In this document: positions 1 through 9,146 of the stretch, piece by piece
Position numbering within the stretch: position 1 is the first letter of the stretch
Layout: each line of letters begins with the position of its first letter
Assembly: GCA_028875725.1 (NCBI GenBank)
Contig: JAPPCR010000006.1
Span: 751,786 to 815,785, forward strand
DNA: 64,000 bases
Direction: 5' to 3'
From: Acidobacteriota bacterium
GTDB taxonomy: Bacteria > Acidobacteriota > Thermoanaerobaculia > Multivoradales > Multivoraceae
The notes under the pieces: generated by a model
The model's input: the letters and a program-made list of their open reading frames with translations, nothing else
Databases searched by the model: none
Told to the model about the DNA's origin: nothing
Made by a program: the position numbers and the translations under genes

Positions 1-941
1 TGGACCGGGAACGCGAGGCGGAGGTCAAGGCCGAGTATCCTGCTTTCCGGGCACGCAACAGGCAGATGCCGGCCGGGCTCGGCGCCGACATGAACCTGAT
101 GCACGACGAGTTCGCGGAGGTATCCCCGGAGGAACGGCGGCGGCGCCTGGAAGAGCGCTGGGAGTACGGCGGCTTCTCGTTCATGGGCTCCTTCGCCGAC
201 ATGCTGATGAGCCAGGAGGCGAACGACGCCGCCGCCGCGTTCGTGCGCGAGAAGATCCGGGGCATCGTCGACGATCCCGGGGTTGCCGATCTGCTGAGCC
301 CGGACAACGTGATCGGCTGCAAGCGGATCTGCCTCGACAGCGGCTACTTCGAGACGTTCAACCGGCCCAACGTCACCCTGGTCGACGTCAGCTCCGCGCC
401 GATCGAGAAGATCACGAAGACGGGGCTCCGCACCGGCGGCCGGGACGTCGAGCTGGACGCGATTGTCTTCGCGACCGGCTTCGACGCGATGACCGGTGCG
501 CTCGCCCGCATCGACATCCGCGGCCGCGGCGGCCGGACCCTGCGCTCGAAGTGGGAAGACGGCCCCCGCGCCTACCTCGGTCTTGGCGTGGCGGGATTCC
601 CTAACCTGTTCGTGATCACTGGCCCCGGGAGCCCTTCCGTGCTCTCCAACATGCTGCCGTCGATCGAGCAGCACGTGGACTGGATCGCCGACTGCGTGGC
701 CTGGATGCGGGATCGCGGACACGCGGCGATCGAAGCGACGCCGGAGGCCGAGGACGAGTGGGTCGCTCACGTCGGCGAGGTCGCCGCCGCGACTCTCTAT
801 CCCACCTGCAACTCCTGGTATCTGGGGGCCAACGTGCCGGGCAAGCCGCGAGTATTCATGCCCTACCTGGGCTTTCCTCCCTACGTGGAGAAGTGCGACG
901 CCGTCGCAGCCAACGACTATGAGGGGTTCGAATTGTCATGA
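1..941 (+). CDS. Flavin-containing (Baeyer-Villiger-type) monooxygenase, C-terminal part
   Basis: The gene is open from the left edge (reading frame begins at base 3), so the N-terminus with the first FAD-binding motif lies outside the window. The visible part has the family's ATGFDAMTG motif near residue 160 of the fragment, followed by the GPGSPSVLSNM segment and a C-terminal region typical of cyclohexanone- or steroid-type Baeyer-Villiger monooxygenases (NADPH + O2, FAD cofactor, ketone to ester). Substrate cannot be told from this fragment. The stop codon overlaps the next start by 4 nt (ATGA), so the two genes are probably co-translated. Family assignment is firm; calling it a Baeyer-Villiger enzyme rather than another class B flavin monooxygenase is inference. 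Confidence 0.85.
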   Translation, partial: DREREAEVKAEYPAFRARNRQMPAGLGADMNLMHDEFAEVSPEERRRRLEERWEYGGFSFMGSFADMLMSQEANDAAAAFVREKIRGIVDDPGVADLLSPDNVIGCKRICLDSGYFETFNRPNVTLVDVSSAPIEKITKTGLRTGGRDVELDAIVFATGFDAMTGALARIDIRGRGGRTLRSKWEDGPRAYLGLGVAGFPNLFVITGPGSPSVLSNMLPSIEQHVDWIADCVAWMRDRGHAAIEATPEAEDEWVAHVGEVAAATLYPTCNSWYLGANVPGKPRVFMPYLGFPPYVEKCDAVAANDYEGFELS

Positions 942-2686
942 AGTGCAGAACCTGCCTCGTTCCTGTTTCCGTGCTGGCACTCCTGGTCGCGGTGCCGGCC
1001 GTCACCGCCCAGCAACAGACTGAGCCCACAGCCGGCGCCATCCAGGAGACCGTCGACGTCGAGATCGTGAACATCGACGTCCACGTCACCGATCGGCGGG
1101 GCGCGCCGGTCACCGGCCTCGAACTCTCCAACTTCCAGGTGTTCGAGAACGGCGAACGGGTCCAGCCCGTCAACTTCTACGAGGTCGTCCGCGAAGACCC
1201 GGACGCCGACGCGCCGATCTGGCTCGTCCTCTACTTCGATCAGCACAACATGCTGTCCCCGAACCGCGACCGGGCGCTGACGGAGCTGGAGGTCGACCTG
1301 CCGACCGTGCTGGAGGATCGCCGCGTACGGATCATGATCGCCGCGCACGATCAGGAGCCGCGGGTAGTCCAGGGCTTCACCCGGAACTGGGGGGCGATCC
1401 GGACCGCCCTTAACGGTCTGAAGGGTCAGCAGACGGTCGGAGACCAGAGGGACGGCCTCCGGCAGAGCGCTCAGCTCTCCGTCACGGACATCTTCCACCG
1501 GATGCGCAGCCGAGATCGGCTCGACCGCCAGAACGCGGGCCTCGCGATCGACGCCCTGCTGGGCGAGATGAGGACGTACGCCCGCGAGGTCTACAACGAC
1601 TCCGAGGCCAGCTTCGAAGCGCTCGGGAACTTCGTGCGCACGCTGGCCTGGCTCGAGGGCCGCAAGGCGCTCGTCTTCGTCTCCGACGGCGTGGCCGAGC
1701 GACCCCTGGGCACGCTGATGGAGCACATCCAGGACCTGCTCACCGGTGGCGCCAGCGATGCCGGCGCGCTGGTCGAGAGGGCGGGCGGCGGCCAGGCCGG
1801 CGGTGCGCCGGGCACGGGCGGCCCGTTCGACCGCGATGCGAGCATGGAGGTGGGCCGCCTGCAGCAGGAGGTGGAGCAGTTCCGGGCGACCGCGACGATT
1901 CAGGCCATCGTCGCCGAGGCGAACACTTACGGTGTCACGCTGTTCGCGGCGAAGCCGCCGCCGGGCGACGCCGCGACGAGCGCCAGGCGCTCCAAGGGCC
2001 GCGGCGCGCTGATGGAGGTCTCGGACCGCCGGGAAGCGCTGCACAACCTGGCCGAAGGAACCGGCGGATTCGGTCGCACCGGCGGGGGAAACCTGACCGG
2101 GGTGCTGGCCCAGGCCGTCGGTGGTATGCAGTCGTACTACTCGCTCGGGCTCTCGTCGGAGAACAAGGTCGAGGGCGAGTTCACGTCGATCGAGGTAAGG
2201 GTGCGCGGAGTGAGGGGCGCGTCGGCCGACTACCGCCGGAGCTACGTCAAGAAGGGGGTCCGCTCGCGCATTTCGGAGCGGGCGCTGGCGGCCGCGTACG
2301 TCGGTGAGAGCGACAACCCGCACCGGATGGAGGTCAACGTCGACGCGATCATGCCCGTCGAAGGCGAGGACCTCTACGACGTGCAGATGTGGATCGAGTT
2401 TCCGATCAGGAGTGTGCAACTCGTCGAGATCGACGGCGTTCACCGGTCCGCTACGCGACTGGTCGTCGTGGCCATGGACGACGACGACGAGTTGACCGCG
2501 GCGCAGCACCTGGAAGTGCCGCTCGAGATACCCGCGGAAGCGCTCGCGAACGCACTGGAAAGCCACTACCGGGCCGGCCTGAGAATCCGTCTGCCCGAGG
2601 GTCGCCAGCGAATCGCGCTCGGTCTCTGGGACCAGACGGCGCGGTCCGGATCCGTACTGACCGACGCCTTGACCGTGGGGGGATAG
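938..2686 (+). CDS. Exported VWFA-related domain protein (acidobacterial type)
   Basis: A 582-residue protein with a clear signal peptide (about residues 1-24, ending before QQQ). It follows the pattern of the acidobacterial VWFA-related family (TIGR03436-like): an N-terminal beta-sandwich region with [14 protein letters not shown] and FQVFENGE, then a von Willebrand A-like core with LVLYFDQHN in place of the classical DxSxS MIDAS, and [11 protein letters not shown] further on. A Gly/Ala-rich loop interrupts the core near residue 280. Function in this family is unknown; binding or scaffolding in the periplasm is usually assumed. It is preceded by GAGGGG and overlaps the monooxygenase gene by 4 nt. 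Confidence 0.85.
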   Translation: MKCRTCLVPVSVLALLVAVPAVTAQQQTEPTAGAIQETVDVEIVNIDVHVTDRRGAPVTGLELSNFQVFENGERVQPVNFYEVVREDPDADAPIWLVLYFDQHNMLSPNRDRALTELEVDLPTVLEDRRVRIMIAAHDQEPRVVQGFTRNWGAIRTALNGLKGQQTVGDQRDGLRQSAQLSVTDIFHRMRSRDRLDRQNAGLAIDALLGEMRTYAREVYNDSEASFEALGNFVRTLAWLEGRKALVFVSDGVAERPLGTLMEHIQDLLTGGASDAGALVERAGGGQAGGAPGTGGPFDRDASMEVGRLQQEVEQFRATATIQAIVAEANTYGVTLFAAKPPPGDAATSARRSKGRGALMEVSDRREALHNLAEGTGGFGRTGGGNLTGVLAQAVGGMQSYYSLGLSSENKVEGEFTSIEVRVRGVRGASADYRRSYVKKGVRSRISERALAAAYVGESDNPHRMEVNVDAIMPVEGEDLYDVQMWIEFPIRSVQLVEIDGVHRSATRLVVVAMDDDDELTAAQHLEVPLEIPAEALANALESHYRAGLRIRLPEGRQRIALGLWDQTARSGSVLTDALTVGG

Positions 2687-2688
2687 CG

Positions 2689-3459
2689 ATGAAGAACCTG
2701 TTCGACGTGTCCGGCAAGGTGGCGGTGGTCACCGGGGGTTCCCGAGGTATCGGGGCGATGATCGCCCGCGGTTACGTCGAGAACGGAGTGCGCACCTACA
2801 TCAGCTCCCGGAAAGCTGCAGTCTGCGACGCGATGGCCGAGGAGTTGTCCGTCCACGGCGAGTGCGTCTCGTTGCCGAACGACCTGTCGACGATCGAAGG
2901 GGTGGAGCGTTTCTGCGCCGAGCTGCGGGAGCGCGAGGACCGGCTGCACATCCTCGTGAACAACGCCGGCGCCGCCTGGGGAGCGCCGCTCGAGGAGTTC
3001 CCTGAGTCCGGCTGGGACAAGGTGATGGACATCAACCTGAAGGGCCCCTTCTACCTGACCGTCAAGCTGCTCCCCGAGCTGCGCGCCGCGGCCACGGAAG
3101 ATGACCCGGCGCGGGTGATCAACATCGCCTCGATCGACGGCCTGCACGTGAACCCGCAGGAGCACTATCCCTACAGCGCCAGCAAGGCCGGCATGATCCA
3201 CCTGACCCGGGCCCTCGCCCGGCGCCTCGCGCCCGAGGACATCACGGTGAACGCCGTCTGTCCGGGCCCGTTCGAAAGCAAGATGATGGAGTACAACCTG
3301 CGGAAGTTCGGCGACGAGATCCGCGCCCGCAACCCGCGCAAGCGGATCGGTACGCCGGAGGACATGGCCGGCGTCTCGATCTACCTGGCGTCCCGCGCCG
3401 CCGCCTACGTCACCGGCGCCGCCATCCCGGTCGACGGCGGCATCTTCGCGGTGAGCTGA
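2689..3459 (+). CDS. SDR family NAD(P)-dependent oxidoreductase
   Basis: A 256-residue classical short-chain dehydrogenase. Visible motifs are TGGSRGIG at residues 15-22 (dinucleotide binding), NNAGAA, INIAS with the catalytic Ser, Y162-SAS-K166 as the catalytic Tyr/Lys pair, and the C-terminal VTGAAIPVDGG that ends many FabG-like SDRs. I chose the ATG at 2689 because the reading frame extends far upstream inside the previous gene without homology, while this start lies 2 nt after that gene's stop and behind a G-rich ribosome site. Placement after a Baeyer-Villiger monooxygenase suggests alcohol/ketone interconversion on the same substrate, which is inference. Confidence 0.92.
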   Translation: MKNLFDVSGKVAVVTGGSRGIGAMIARGYVENGVRTYISSRKAAVCDAMAEELSVHGECVSLPNDLSTIEGVERFCAELREREDRLHILVNNAGAAWGAPLEEFPESGWDKVMDINLKGPFYLTVKLLPELRAAATEDDPARVINIASIDGLHVNPQEHYPYSASKAGMIHLTRALARRLAPEDITVNAVCPGPFESKMMEYNLRKFGDEIRARNPRKRIGTPEDMAGVSIYLASRAAAYVTGAAIPVDGGIFAVS

Positions 3460-3474
3460 GGGCGTCGGTCTGCT

Positions 3475-3885
3475 TCAGTCCTCGTCGCCGCCGAGGCTGC
3501 ACATCCCGTTGCCCTTGGCGGCGATGTAAAGGAACACGAAGCAGAAGAGAACGGCGGCTTCGCCCCGATTCACCAGCGGTAGCAGGTAGTGCCAAACGCT
3601 GGGGTCCTCGACCGGCCGGAACACATGGCCGATGAAGTAGGCGAAGGCCATCAGGCCGCTGGCGAGGAAGGCGACCGGGCGGGTGAACAGGCCGACCATG
3701 ATCAGTGCGCCGCCGATCAGCTCGATCGGCCCGGCGATGTAGAGGATGAAGCTCGGGGCGCCTTCGGGAGTCGGAAGCGGGAAGCCCAGGAGTTTCTGCG
3801 CACCGTGCCAGAGGAAGAGAAAGCCGGCGACGATTCGCATCGCGGCGTAGGTCTGGGGCTGGCAGTTCTTGAGCGCGTCGAACAT
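3475..3885 (-). CDS. DoxX family membrane protein
   Basis: A 136-residue protein with four predicted membrane helices. The N-terminal AAMRIVAGFLFLWHGAQKLLG is the typical DoxX opening, and PIELIGGALIMVGLFTRPVAFLASGLMAFAYF forms helices two and three. DoxX proteins are associated with quinone-linked or thiosulfate redox complexes in some organisms, but most have no assigned role. A GGGAGGA ribosome site precedes the ATG. It lies 36 nt downstream of the methyltransferase gene on the same strand, so the two are probably one transcript. It ends 15 nt from the convergent SDR. Confidence 0.9.
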   Translation of the reverse strand: MFDALKNCQPQTYAAMRIVAGFLFLWHGAQKLLGFPLPTPEGAPSFILYIAGPIELIGGALIMVGLFTRPVAFLASGLMAFAYFIGHVFRPVEDPSVWHYLLPLVNRGEAAVLFCFVFLYIAAKGNGMCSLGGDED

Positions 3886-3921
3886 CGCGTTCCTCCCTGG
3901 GCTGTTGGTTGTGGGCCTAGC

Positions 3922-4737
3922 CTAGCGCCCGGCCCGCTGCCCCAACGGGTTCAGGAGTTCTTCTTCGCGGCAGGCGATCAGCAGGCGGTGGGGCCGGTCC
4001 TTGATCAGGCTGCGCTCGAACGGGACGATGCGGAAGGCCCAGTTCCGGAGCGCCGGGAACTCCTCGAAGTTCCGGTGGATCGTGAAGATGCCGACTGTCT
4101 GGCGGTGGGAGATCGCCCCGAACTCGCTCCAGAAGTCGGCGAGCGACCAGTGGAAGCCGGCGGCGTAGAACGAGTAGACGAGGTCGTAGGGGCCGGGCAG
4201 CGCGTCCAGGCGGTGGTTCAGTTCGTGGGCGTCGAAGATGCGGAAGTTCGCGATGTCGTTGTACTCCAGCACCTGGCGCAGCGTTCCGAGGTCGCCGCAG
4301 AAGGAACGGTCGGTGCGTTCTCCACTGCGGGGATAGTCGATCCGTGGGCCGTCGCCGTCGTAGAGGTGGAACTCGGTATCGTCCCAGCCGAGCGCACTCC
4401 GGAAGAAGGCGGTCGACCGGCCGAGCCCGCAGCCGATGTCGAGCGCTTTGGCTGGCGGCGCCATCGAGCGAAGAACGGGCTCCGCGGCGTCGAACTCGCC
4501 CCAGCAGGATCCGTTCTGGGTGAGTTCCCAGAACGACCGCGAGGACTCTCCGGCTTCGAGGTGGAACTGGGGCGACAGGCGGGAGATCGCCGTCACCATC
4601 TCCGCCGTCATCGGCGGAGACCGGAAGTGCCGTTCGCGGTGCCTGAAGCGCGGACGGATGTCGGCTGCGGAGAGTTCGCGTCCGGTGCGCTTGCGCCACT
4701 CGGCGCGCAGGCGAGGTAGCAGGAAGGAAAGGTCCAT
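3922..4737 (-). CDS. Class I SAM-dependent methyltransferase, possibly of the sugar O-methyltransferase type
   Basis: A 271-residue protein without signal peptide. The SAM-binding motif I is visible as ALDIGCGLGRST around residues 98-109, followed by an acidic motif (EFHLYDGDG) and a DLVYSFYAAGFHW post-motif. The N-terminal half with WRKRTGRELSAADIRPRF and the GSCWGEFDAAEPVL segment resembles putative sugar O-methyltransferases. The C-terminus is Arg/Lys rich. It is the middle gene of a minus-strand run (protease, methyltransferase, DoxX). The methyl acceptor is unknown. Confidence 0.75.
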   Translation of the reverse strand: MDLSFLLPRLRAEWRKRTGRELSAADIRPRFRHRERHFRSPPMTAEMVTAISRLSPQFHLEAGESSRSFWELTQNGSCWGEFDAAEPVLRSMAPPAKALDIGCGLGRSTAFFRSALGWDDTEFHLYDGDGPRIDYPRSGERTDRSFCGDLGTLRQVLEYNDIANFRIFDAHELNHRLDALPGPYDLVYSFYAAGFHWSLADFWSEFGAISHRQTVGIFTIHRNFEEFPALRNWAFRIVPFERSLIKDRPHRLLIACREEELLNPLGQRAGR

Positions 4738-4804
4738 TGGATGCTCCGACGCTTCGGCTGTCGGTGCGCCGGCCTTCTGGCCGGCATCCGGCTTGCGCTT
4801 CCGG

Positions 4805-7800
4805 CTAACGACGCACCCGGATCGGGAAGGGCGGTTTCGCGGGTTCGGCGGGCGGGTTCGACTCCAGTTGCTCGAGGACGATCTCGATCGCCTTCTCGAG
4901 CTGCGGGTCGCGGCCGGCGATGATGTCCGCGGGCCACTGCTCGACGTCGACGTCGGGCGGCACGCCGACGTTCTCGACCACGAAGCCGTCCTCGGTCCAG
5001 ATCGCCAGGTTCGGGGCGGTCACGAATCCGCCGTCCATCAGGATGGGGAAGCCGAGCGTGCCGACCAGACCGCCCCAGGTCCGCTTGCCGACCAGGGGGC
5101 CGAGGCCGAGCTTGCGGAACATCCAGGGCAGCAGGTCGCCGCCGGAGCCGGCGGTCTCGTCGATGATCATGACCTTCGGCCCGAGGATGGCCGCGCTCGG
5201 GGTGCGGAAATCGGCCCCGTAGCGGGTAGCCCAGTGGCTGATGTACGGGCGCCGCAGGTGGTCGATGTAGTAGTCCGCGACCTGGCCGCCGCCGTTGAAT
5301 CGCTCGTCGACGATCAGGGCCTGCTTGTGGACCTGCGGGAAGAAGTAGCGCTTGAAGTAGGTGTGCCCGAGGGTGGTCGTGTTCGGCACGTAGACGTAGG
5401 CCACCCGGCCGTCCGTGGCCTCGTCGACCTTGGCCAGGTTGCCCTCGACCCACTCCCGGTTGCGGAGCGCCGACTCGTTCGGGATCGGGACGACGGAAAC
5501 GGTGCGCGAGCCGGAACCGTCGGCGTTCGGACCGACCGTGATGTCCGTGATCTTGCCGGCGGTGTTCTCGAAGCGCGCGAAGACGTTGTCCGCAGCTTCG
5601 AGGTCGACGCCGTTGACGGCAAGCAGGTACTCGCCGGCGGAAACGGAAACGCCCGGCTCGGTGAGCGGCGCCCGCAGTTCGGGGTTCCAGTTCAGGCCCC
5701 CCAGCACGTGGGCGAAACGGTAGCGGCCGTCGGCGATCTCGAAGTCGGCGCCGAGCAGACCCCCGCCCACTCGCTCCGGATCGGCTCGCCGGTCGCCGCC
5801 GCCGACGCGGTGGTGGCCGACCGCGATCTCGCTGCACATCCAGCGCAGCACCTTGTTCAGGTCGGCGCGGGTGGCGACGTCGGCCAGGAAGCCGCTGTAC
5901 TTCTCGGCCATTGCCGGCCAGTCGGCTCCATGCATGCCCGGGTCGTAGAAGTAGTCGCGGTTGATCCGCCAGACCTCGTCGTAGATCTGCCTCCACTCGG
6001 CGCGCGGGTCGATGCGGACGGTGAGCTTGTCGACCGCCATGGCGCTTTGCGCCCGGTCGATCTTGCCGCCGGCGTTCGCGATGCCGAAGTCGTTCTGGCC
6101 GGCGTAGAGCAGCTTCTTGCCGTCGGCGCTCAGCGAGAAGCCTCCGACGCCGGAGAGCAGCACCGTTTCCTCGCGATCCTCCAGGTTGAAGAGGACGAGA
6201 TCGCCGCCACCCCCGCCGAACCGGCCCGCGGGCTGCGAGCGGAGGTAGTAGAGCTTGCCTGCTTCGCCGGCTTCCAGGTTGCTGTAGCCGCCGGCCTGGA
6301 CGGGCAGGGCGAGGATGCGCTGGTTGAGGCCCTCGAAATCGATCTCGACCCGTGGCCCTTCGGCGTCTTCACCGTCGCTGTCGGCTTCCGCTTCGGTGTC
6401 GTTGCCTTCCTCGGCCTCCGCGTCGCCTTCGTCGGATTCCACGGCCTCCTCGTCGCTCTCCGCGGCAAGCGGCGATTCGCCGTCCTGGCGCAGGACCGCG
6501 AGATAGATCGCGCTCGACAGTTCCATGTCCGCGTTCGACATGGCGAACCAGTGCTTGACCGGTCCGGCGTCGGTCGAGGCGCGGAAGTACAGATAGTCGC
6601 CGCTCCGGTCGAAGACGGGTTCGCCGACCTCGCTCAGCCCGTCGGTCACCGGGTGGGATGTCTCTGCTTCCACGTCGTAAACGAACACTTGCTGCATGTA
6701 GGAGCGGGTGTTCAACGTGTAGGCGACGTACCGTGAGTCCGGCGCCCAGGAGTGGCCGGGCCGGGGCGGGAAGGAGGGGCCGTAGTAGTACTCGCTCGCC
6801 ACCTTCGCTACGTCGCCGTCATCGAGATCGATGACGAACAGGGTCATCGAGTTGTCGACGTAGCTGATCTTGTCGCCGTCGGGCGACCACTCGGGGCCGT
6901 GGTAGAAGCCGCTGCCGCCGCGTTCGCCGCCCAGCTCGTAGCGGCGGACCTCGCCGCTCTGCTGATCGCGGACGTGGAGTCCGTACTCGCCGCCCTCGTC
7001 CGAGAAGAAAGCGATGCTGGCGCCGTCGGGCGACCAGGCCGGGTCGCGCTCGTGGACGCCGGGCGTCCGGGTCAGGTTGCGAGCATCACCCTTCTTGGCC
7101 GGCAAGGTCAGCACCTCACCCCGATAGCCGAACGCGGCGCGGGCGCCAGTGGGAGAGATGGACGCGCTGCGGATGTTCTCCGGCCCTTCGACCCAGCGGG
7201 ACCTGGTCTCGGTCAGGTCGGCCGCCACGCCGATCCGCAGGCGCTCATGCCGATCAGAGGCGGGATCGTAGACGTGCAGGTAGCCGGCCTGCTCGTAGAT
7301 CACCGTGTCGGTGGAACCCGAGAGATCCTCGACGTGGAAGTCCTCGAAGTCGGAGTGCCGGACGATCTCGCCGCTGCCCGTGTCGAAGGAGAACAGGTTG
7401 AACTCGCCATCCCGGTCGGAGCGGAAGAAGACCCGGTTGCCGATCCAGGTCGGGTTCGTGTCGTTGGAGCGGCCTTCGGGCTGGGGGATCGTCTGCACCG
7501 AGTGGTCCCCGGTGTCGTAGATCCAGATCCGTGACGTTGTCCCGCCGCGGTAGTTCTTCCACTGCTGGAAGCGCTCGGGCGTCGGGATGTAGGCGATGCG
7601 GCGGCCGTCGGACGAAAAGCTGGCGCGCAGCCCGTGCGGGATCGGCAGCTTCGTGGGCAGGCCACCGGTCAGCGGCACGGTGAAGAGCTGGAAGTGGCGG
7701 TTCGTGAACATGCTGCGCTGGGAAGCGAACAGCACGGCCGAACCGTCGACGGTGAAGCCCTGGGCCAGATCGGCGCCCGGGTGCCAGGTGAGCCGCGTCG

Positions 7801-8128
7801 GCTCACCGCCCGCGGCGGGCATGACGAAGACATCGATGTTGCCGTCGTACTCGGCGCTGAACGCCACCAGAGTGCCGTCGGGAGAGAAGCGGGGACCCGT
7901 CTCCGTCCCCTCGTGGGAGGTCAGCCGCCGCGGACTGGAGCCGTCGCGGCCGGCGATCCAGAGGTCGCCGGCATAGGCGAACGCCACGTGGTCCGCGCTC
8001 ACTGCGGGCTGGGACAGCAGTCTCGTGTCCGTGACGTCGATCGCGTGAAGGGCGGGTGCCAGCGTGCCGGTCGCGATGGCGACGATGGCAGGGGTCAGTA
8101 AACGGATCCTGTGCGCGGTTGCTTGCAT
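4805..8128 (-). CDS. Exported S41 family peptidase, Tricorn protease homolog
   Basis: A 1107-residue protein, the usual size for bacterial Tricorn homologs. It starts with a signal peptide (about residues 1-29). Two seven-bladed-propeller-like regions follow (repeated SPDG and WSPDG blades such as PRFSPDGTLVAFSAEYDG), then an acidic linker, a PDZ-like domain and the C-terminal serine peptidase domain with GSGGD, whose Ser is about residue 995. The SEIAVGHH segment probably carries the catalytic His. The role is processive degradation of peptides, here outside the cytoplasm. I chose the ATG at 8128 because a GAGGGA ribosome site lies just upstream and the signal peptide begins there; the frame is open further upstream but reads through the divergent gene. 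The acidic linker of about 45 residues, rich in Glu, Asp and Ser, is unusual. Confidence 0.93.
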   Translation of the reverse strand: MQATAHRIRLLTPAIVAIATGTLAPALHAIDVTDTRLLSQPAVSADHVAFAYAGDLWIAGRDGSSPRRLTSHEGTETGPRFSPDGTLVAFSAEYDGNIDVFVMPAAGGEPTRLTWHPGADLAQGFTVDGSAVLFASQRSMFTNRHFQLFTVPLTGGLPTKLPIPHGLRASFSSDGRRIAYIPTPERFQQWKNYRGGTTSRIWIYDTGDHSVQTIPQPEGRSNDTNPTWIGNRVFFRSDRDGEFNLFSFDTGSGEIVRHSDFEDFHVEDLSGSTDTVIYEQAGYLHVYDPASDRHERLRIGVAADLTETRSRWVEGPENIRSASISPTGARAAFGYRGEVLTLPAKKGDARNLTRTPGVHERDPAWSPDGASIAFFSDEGGEYGLHVRDQQSGEVRRYELGGERGGSGFYHGPEWSPDGDKISYVDNSMTLFVIDLDDGDVAKVASEYYYGPSFPPRPGHSWAPDSRYVAYTLNTRSYMQQVFVYDVEAETSHPVTDGLSEVGEPVFDRSGDYLYFRASTDAGPVKHWFAMSNADMELSSAIYLAVLRQDGESPLAAESDEEAVESDEGDAEAEEGNDTEAEADSDGEDAEGPRVEIDFEGLNQRILALPVQAGGYSNLEAGEAGKLYYLRSQPAGRFGGGGGDLVLFNLEDREETVLLSGVGGFSLSADGKKLLYAGQNDFGIANAGGKIDRAQSAMAVDKLTVRIDPRAEWRQIYDEVWRINRDYFYDPGMHGADWPAMAEKYSGFLADVATRADLNKVLRWMCSEIAVGHHRVGGGDRRADPERVGGGLLGADFEIADGRYRFAHVLGGLNWNPELRAPLTEPGVSVSAGEYLLAVNGVDLEAADNVFARFENTAGKITDITVGPNADGSGSRTVSVVPIPNESALRNREWVEGNLAKVDEATDGRVAYVYVPNTTTLGHTYFKRYFFPQVHKQALIVDERFNGGGQVADYYIDHLRRPYISHWATRYGADFRTPSAAILGPKVMIIDETAGSGGDLLPWMFRKLGLGPLVGKRTWGGLVGTLGFPILMDGGFVTAPNLAIWTEDGFVVENVGVPPDVDVEQWPADIIAGRDPQLEKAIEIVLEQLESNPPAEPAKPPFPIRVRR

Positions 8129-8174
8129 GTCGGTCCCTCGTGTCTTCGGGTCTGTTGGCCGTTTCGGCGGCTGG

Positions 8175-8180
8175 TACTCT
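8175..8180 (+). promoter_or_regulatory. -10-like hexamer for the TIM-barrel gene
   Basis: TACTCT lies 6 nt before the ATG at 8187, and no Shine-Dalgarno sequence is present. The spacing would put the transcription start at or next to the ATG, so a leaderless mRNA is likely. No convincing -35 box at 17 nt. Confidence 0.4.
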
Positions 8181-8186
8181 GCCACG

Positions 8187-9146
8187 ATGCGTAACAAGAC
8201 AGTCGGTTCTCCTGATACTGGCCGGATTCCGCGCCGGCAGTTCCTCGCCGGGGGCGCTACGGCGGCAACCGCGCTTGCCGTCGGCGCGGTTCCCGGAGCG
8301 TCCGCGGCGCGTGCCGCCCAGCCTGCAGACGGAGGCGCATTCCAGCTCAAGTACGCGCCCCACTTCGGGATGTTCCGGCACCACGCGGGCGACGACCACA
8401 TCGACCAGCTCCGCTTCATGCACGACGAGGGGTTCCGCGCCCTCGAGGACAACGGCATGGGCGGTCGCGAGCCGGCGCTCCAGGAGAAGATCGCCGCGGA
8501 GCTGGACCGCCTGGGAATGGAGATGGGCGTCTTCGTGGCCCACACGTCCTGGGGCGGCGTGAGTTTCGCCTCCTCCGACTCCTCGGTCCGCGAGGCGATC
8601 GAGGCCGACATGAAGAAGGCGGTCGAAATCGGCAAGAGGGTGAACGCGACCTGGTGCACCGTCGTCCCCGGCCAGCTCGATCCGGGCCTCGAGTGGGAGT
8701 ACCAGACCGCCAACGTGGTCGAGAACCTGAAACGGGCCGCTGCGATCCTGGAGCCGGCCGGCCTCGTGGCGGTGCTCGAGCCGCTCAATCACTGGACGAA
8801 CCATCCGGGCGTGTTCCTGACGGGTATCCCGCAGGCGTACCAAGTCTGCAAGGCCGTCGGCTCGCCCTCGGTCAAGATCCTCGACGATCTCTACCATCAG
8901 CAGATCACGGAAGGGAACCTGATCCCGAACCTCGACCGGGCCTGGGATGAGATCGCCTACATCCAGGTCGGCGACAACCCGGGGCGCAAGGAACCGACGA
9001 CGGGCGAGATCAACTACCTCAACGTGTTCCGGCACCTGAAGAGCAAGGGCTTCGACGGCATCGTGGGCATGGAGCACGGAAACTCGAAGCCGGGCCGGGA
9101 AGGCGAGCGGGCGGTGATCGACGCTTACCGGGAGTGCGACGCCTGA
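8187..9146 (+). CDS. Tat-exported sugar phosphate isomerase/epimerase-like TIM barrel (hydroxypyruvate isomerase family)
   Basis: A 319-residue protein. The N-terminus has a twin-arginine signal (RRQFLAGGATAATALAVGA), so it is exported folded. The rest is an AP-endonuclease-2-type TIM barrel similar to hydroxypyruvate isomerases: likely metal and catalytic residues sit in VLEPLNHW, ILDDLYHQQ and the C-terminal GIVGMEHG. The substrate is probably a small keto-sugar or hydroxy acid, but is not determined. The ATG at 8187 fits the start of the Tat signal and a TACTCT element 6 nt upstream; the frame is open further upstream but that part overlaps the divergent protease gene. The last 13 nt overlap the next gene. 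Confidence 0.85.
   Translation: MRNKTVGSPDTGRIPRRQFLAGGATAATALAVGAVPGASAARAAQPADGGAFQLKYAPHFGMFRHHAGDDHIDQLRFMHDEGFRALEDNGMGGREPALQEKIAAELDRLGMEMGVFVAHTSWGGVSFASSDSSVREAIEADMKKAVEIGKRVNATWCTVVPGQLDPGLEWEYQTANVVENLKRAAAILEPAGLVAVLEPLNHWTNHPGVFLTGIPQAYQVCKAVGSPSVKILDDLYHQQITEGNLIPNLDRAWDEIAYIQVGDNPGRKEPTTGEINYLNVFRHLKSKGFDGIVGMEHGNSKPGREGERAVIDAYRECDA

Noticed and set aside
4436-6736. A long plus-strand open frame of about 766 codons antisense to the methyltransferase and protease genes
   Set aside because: It is the mirror of high-GC coding sequence on the other strand, with biased, low-complexity composition and no family motifs.
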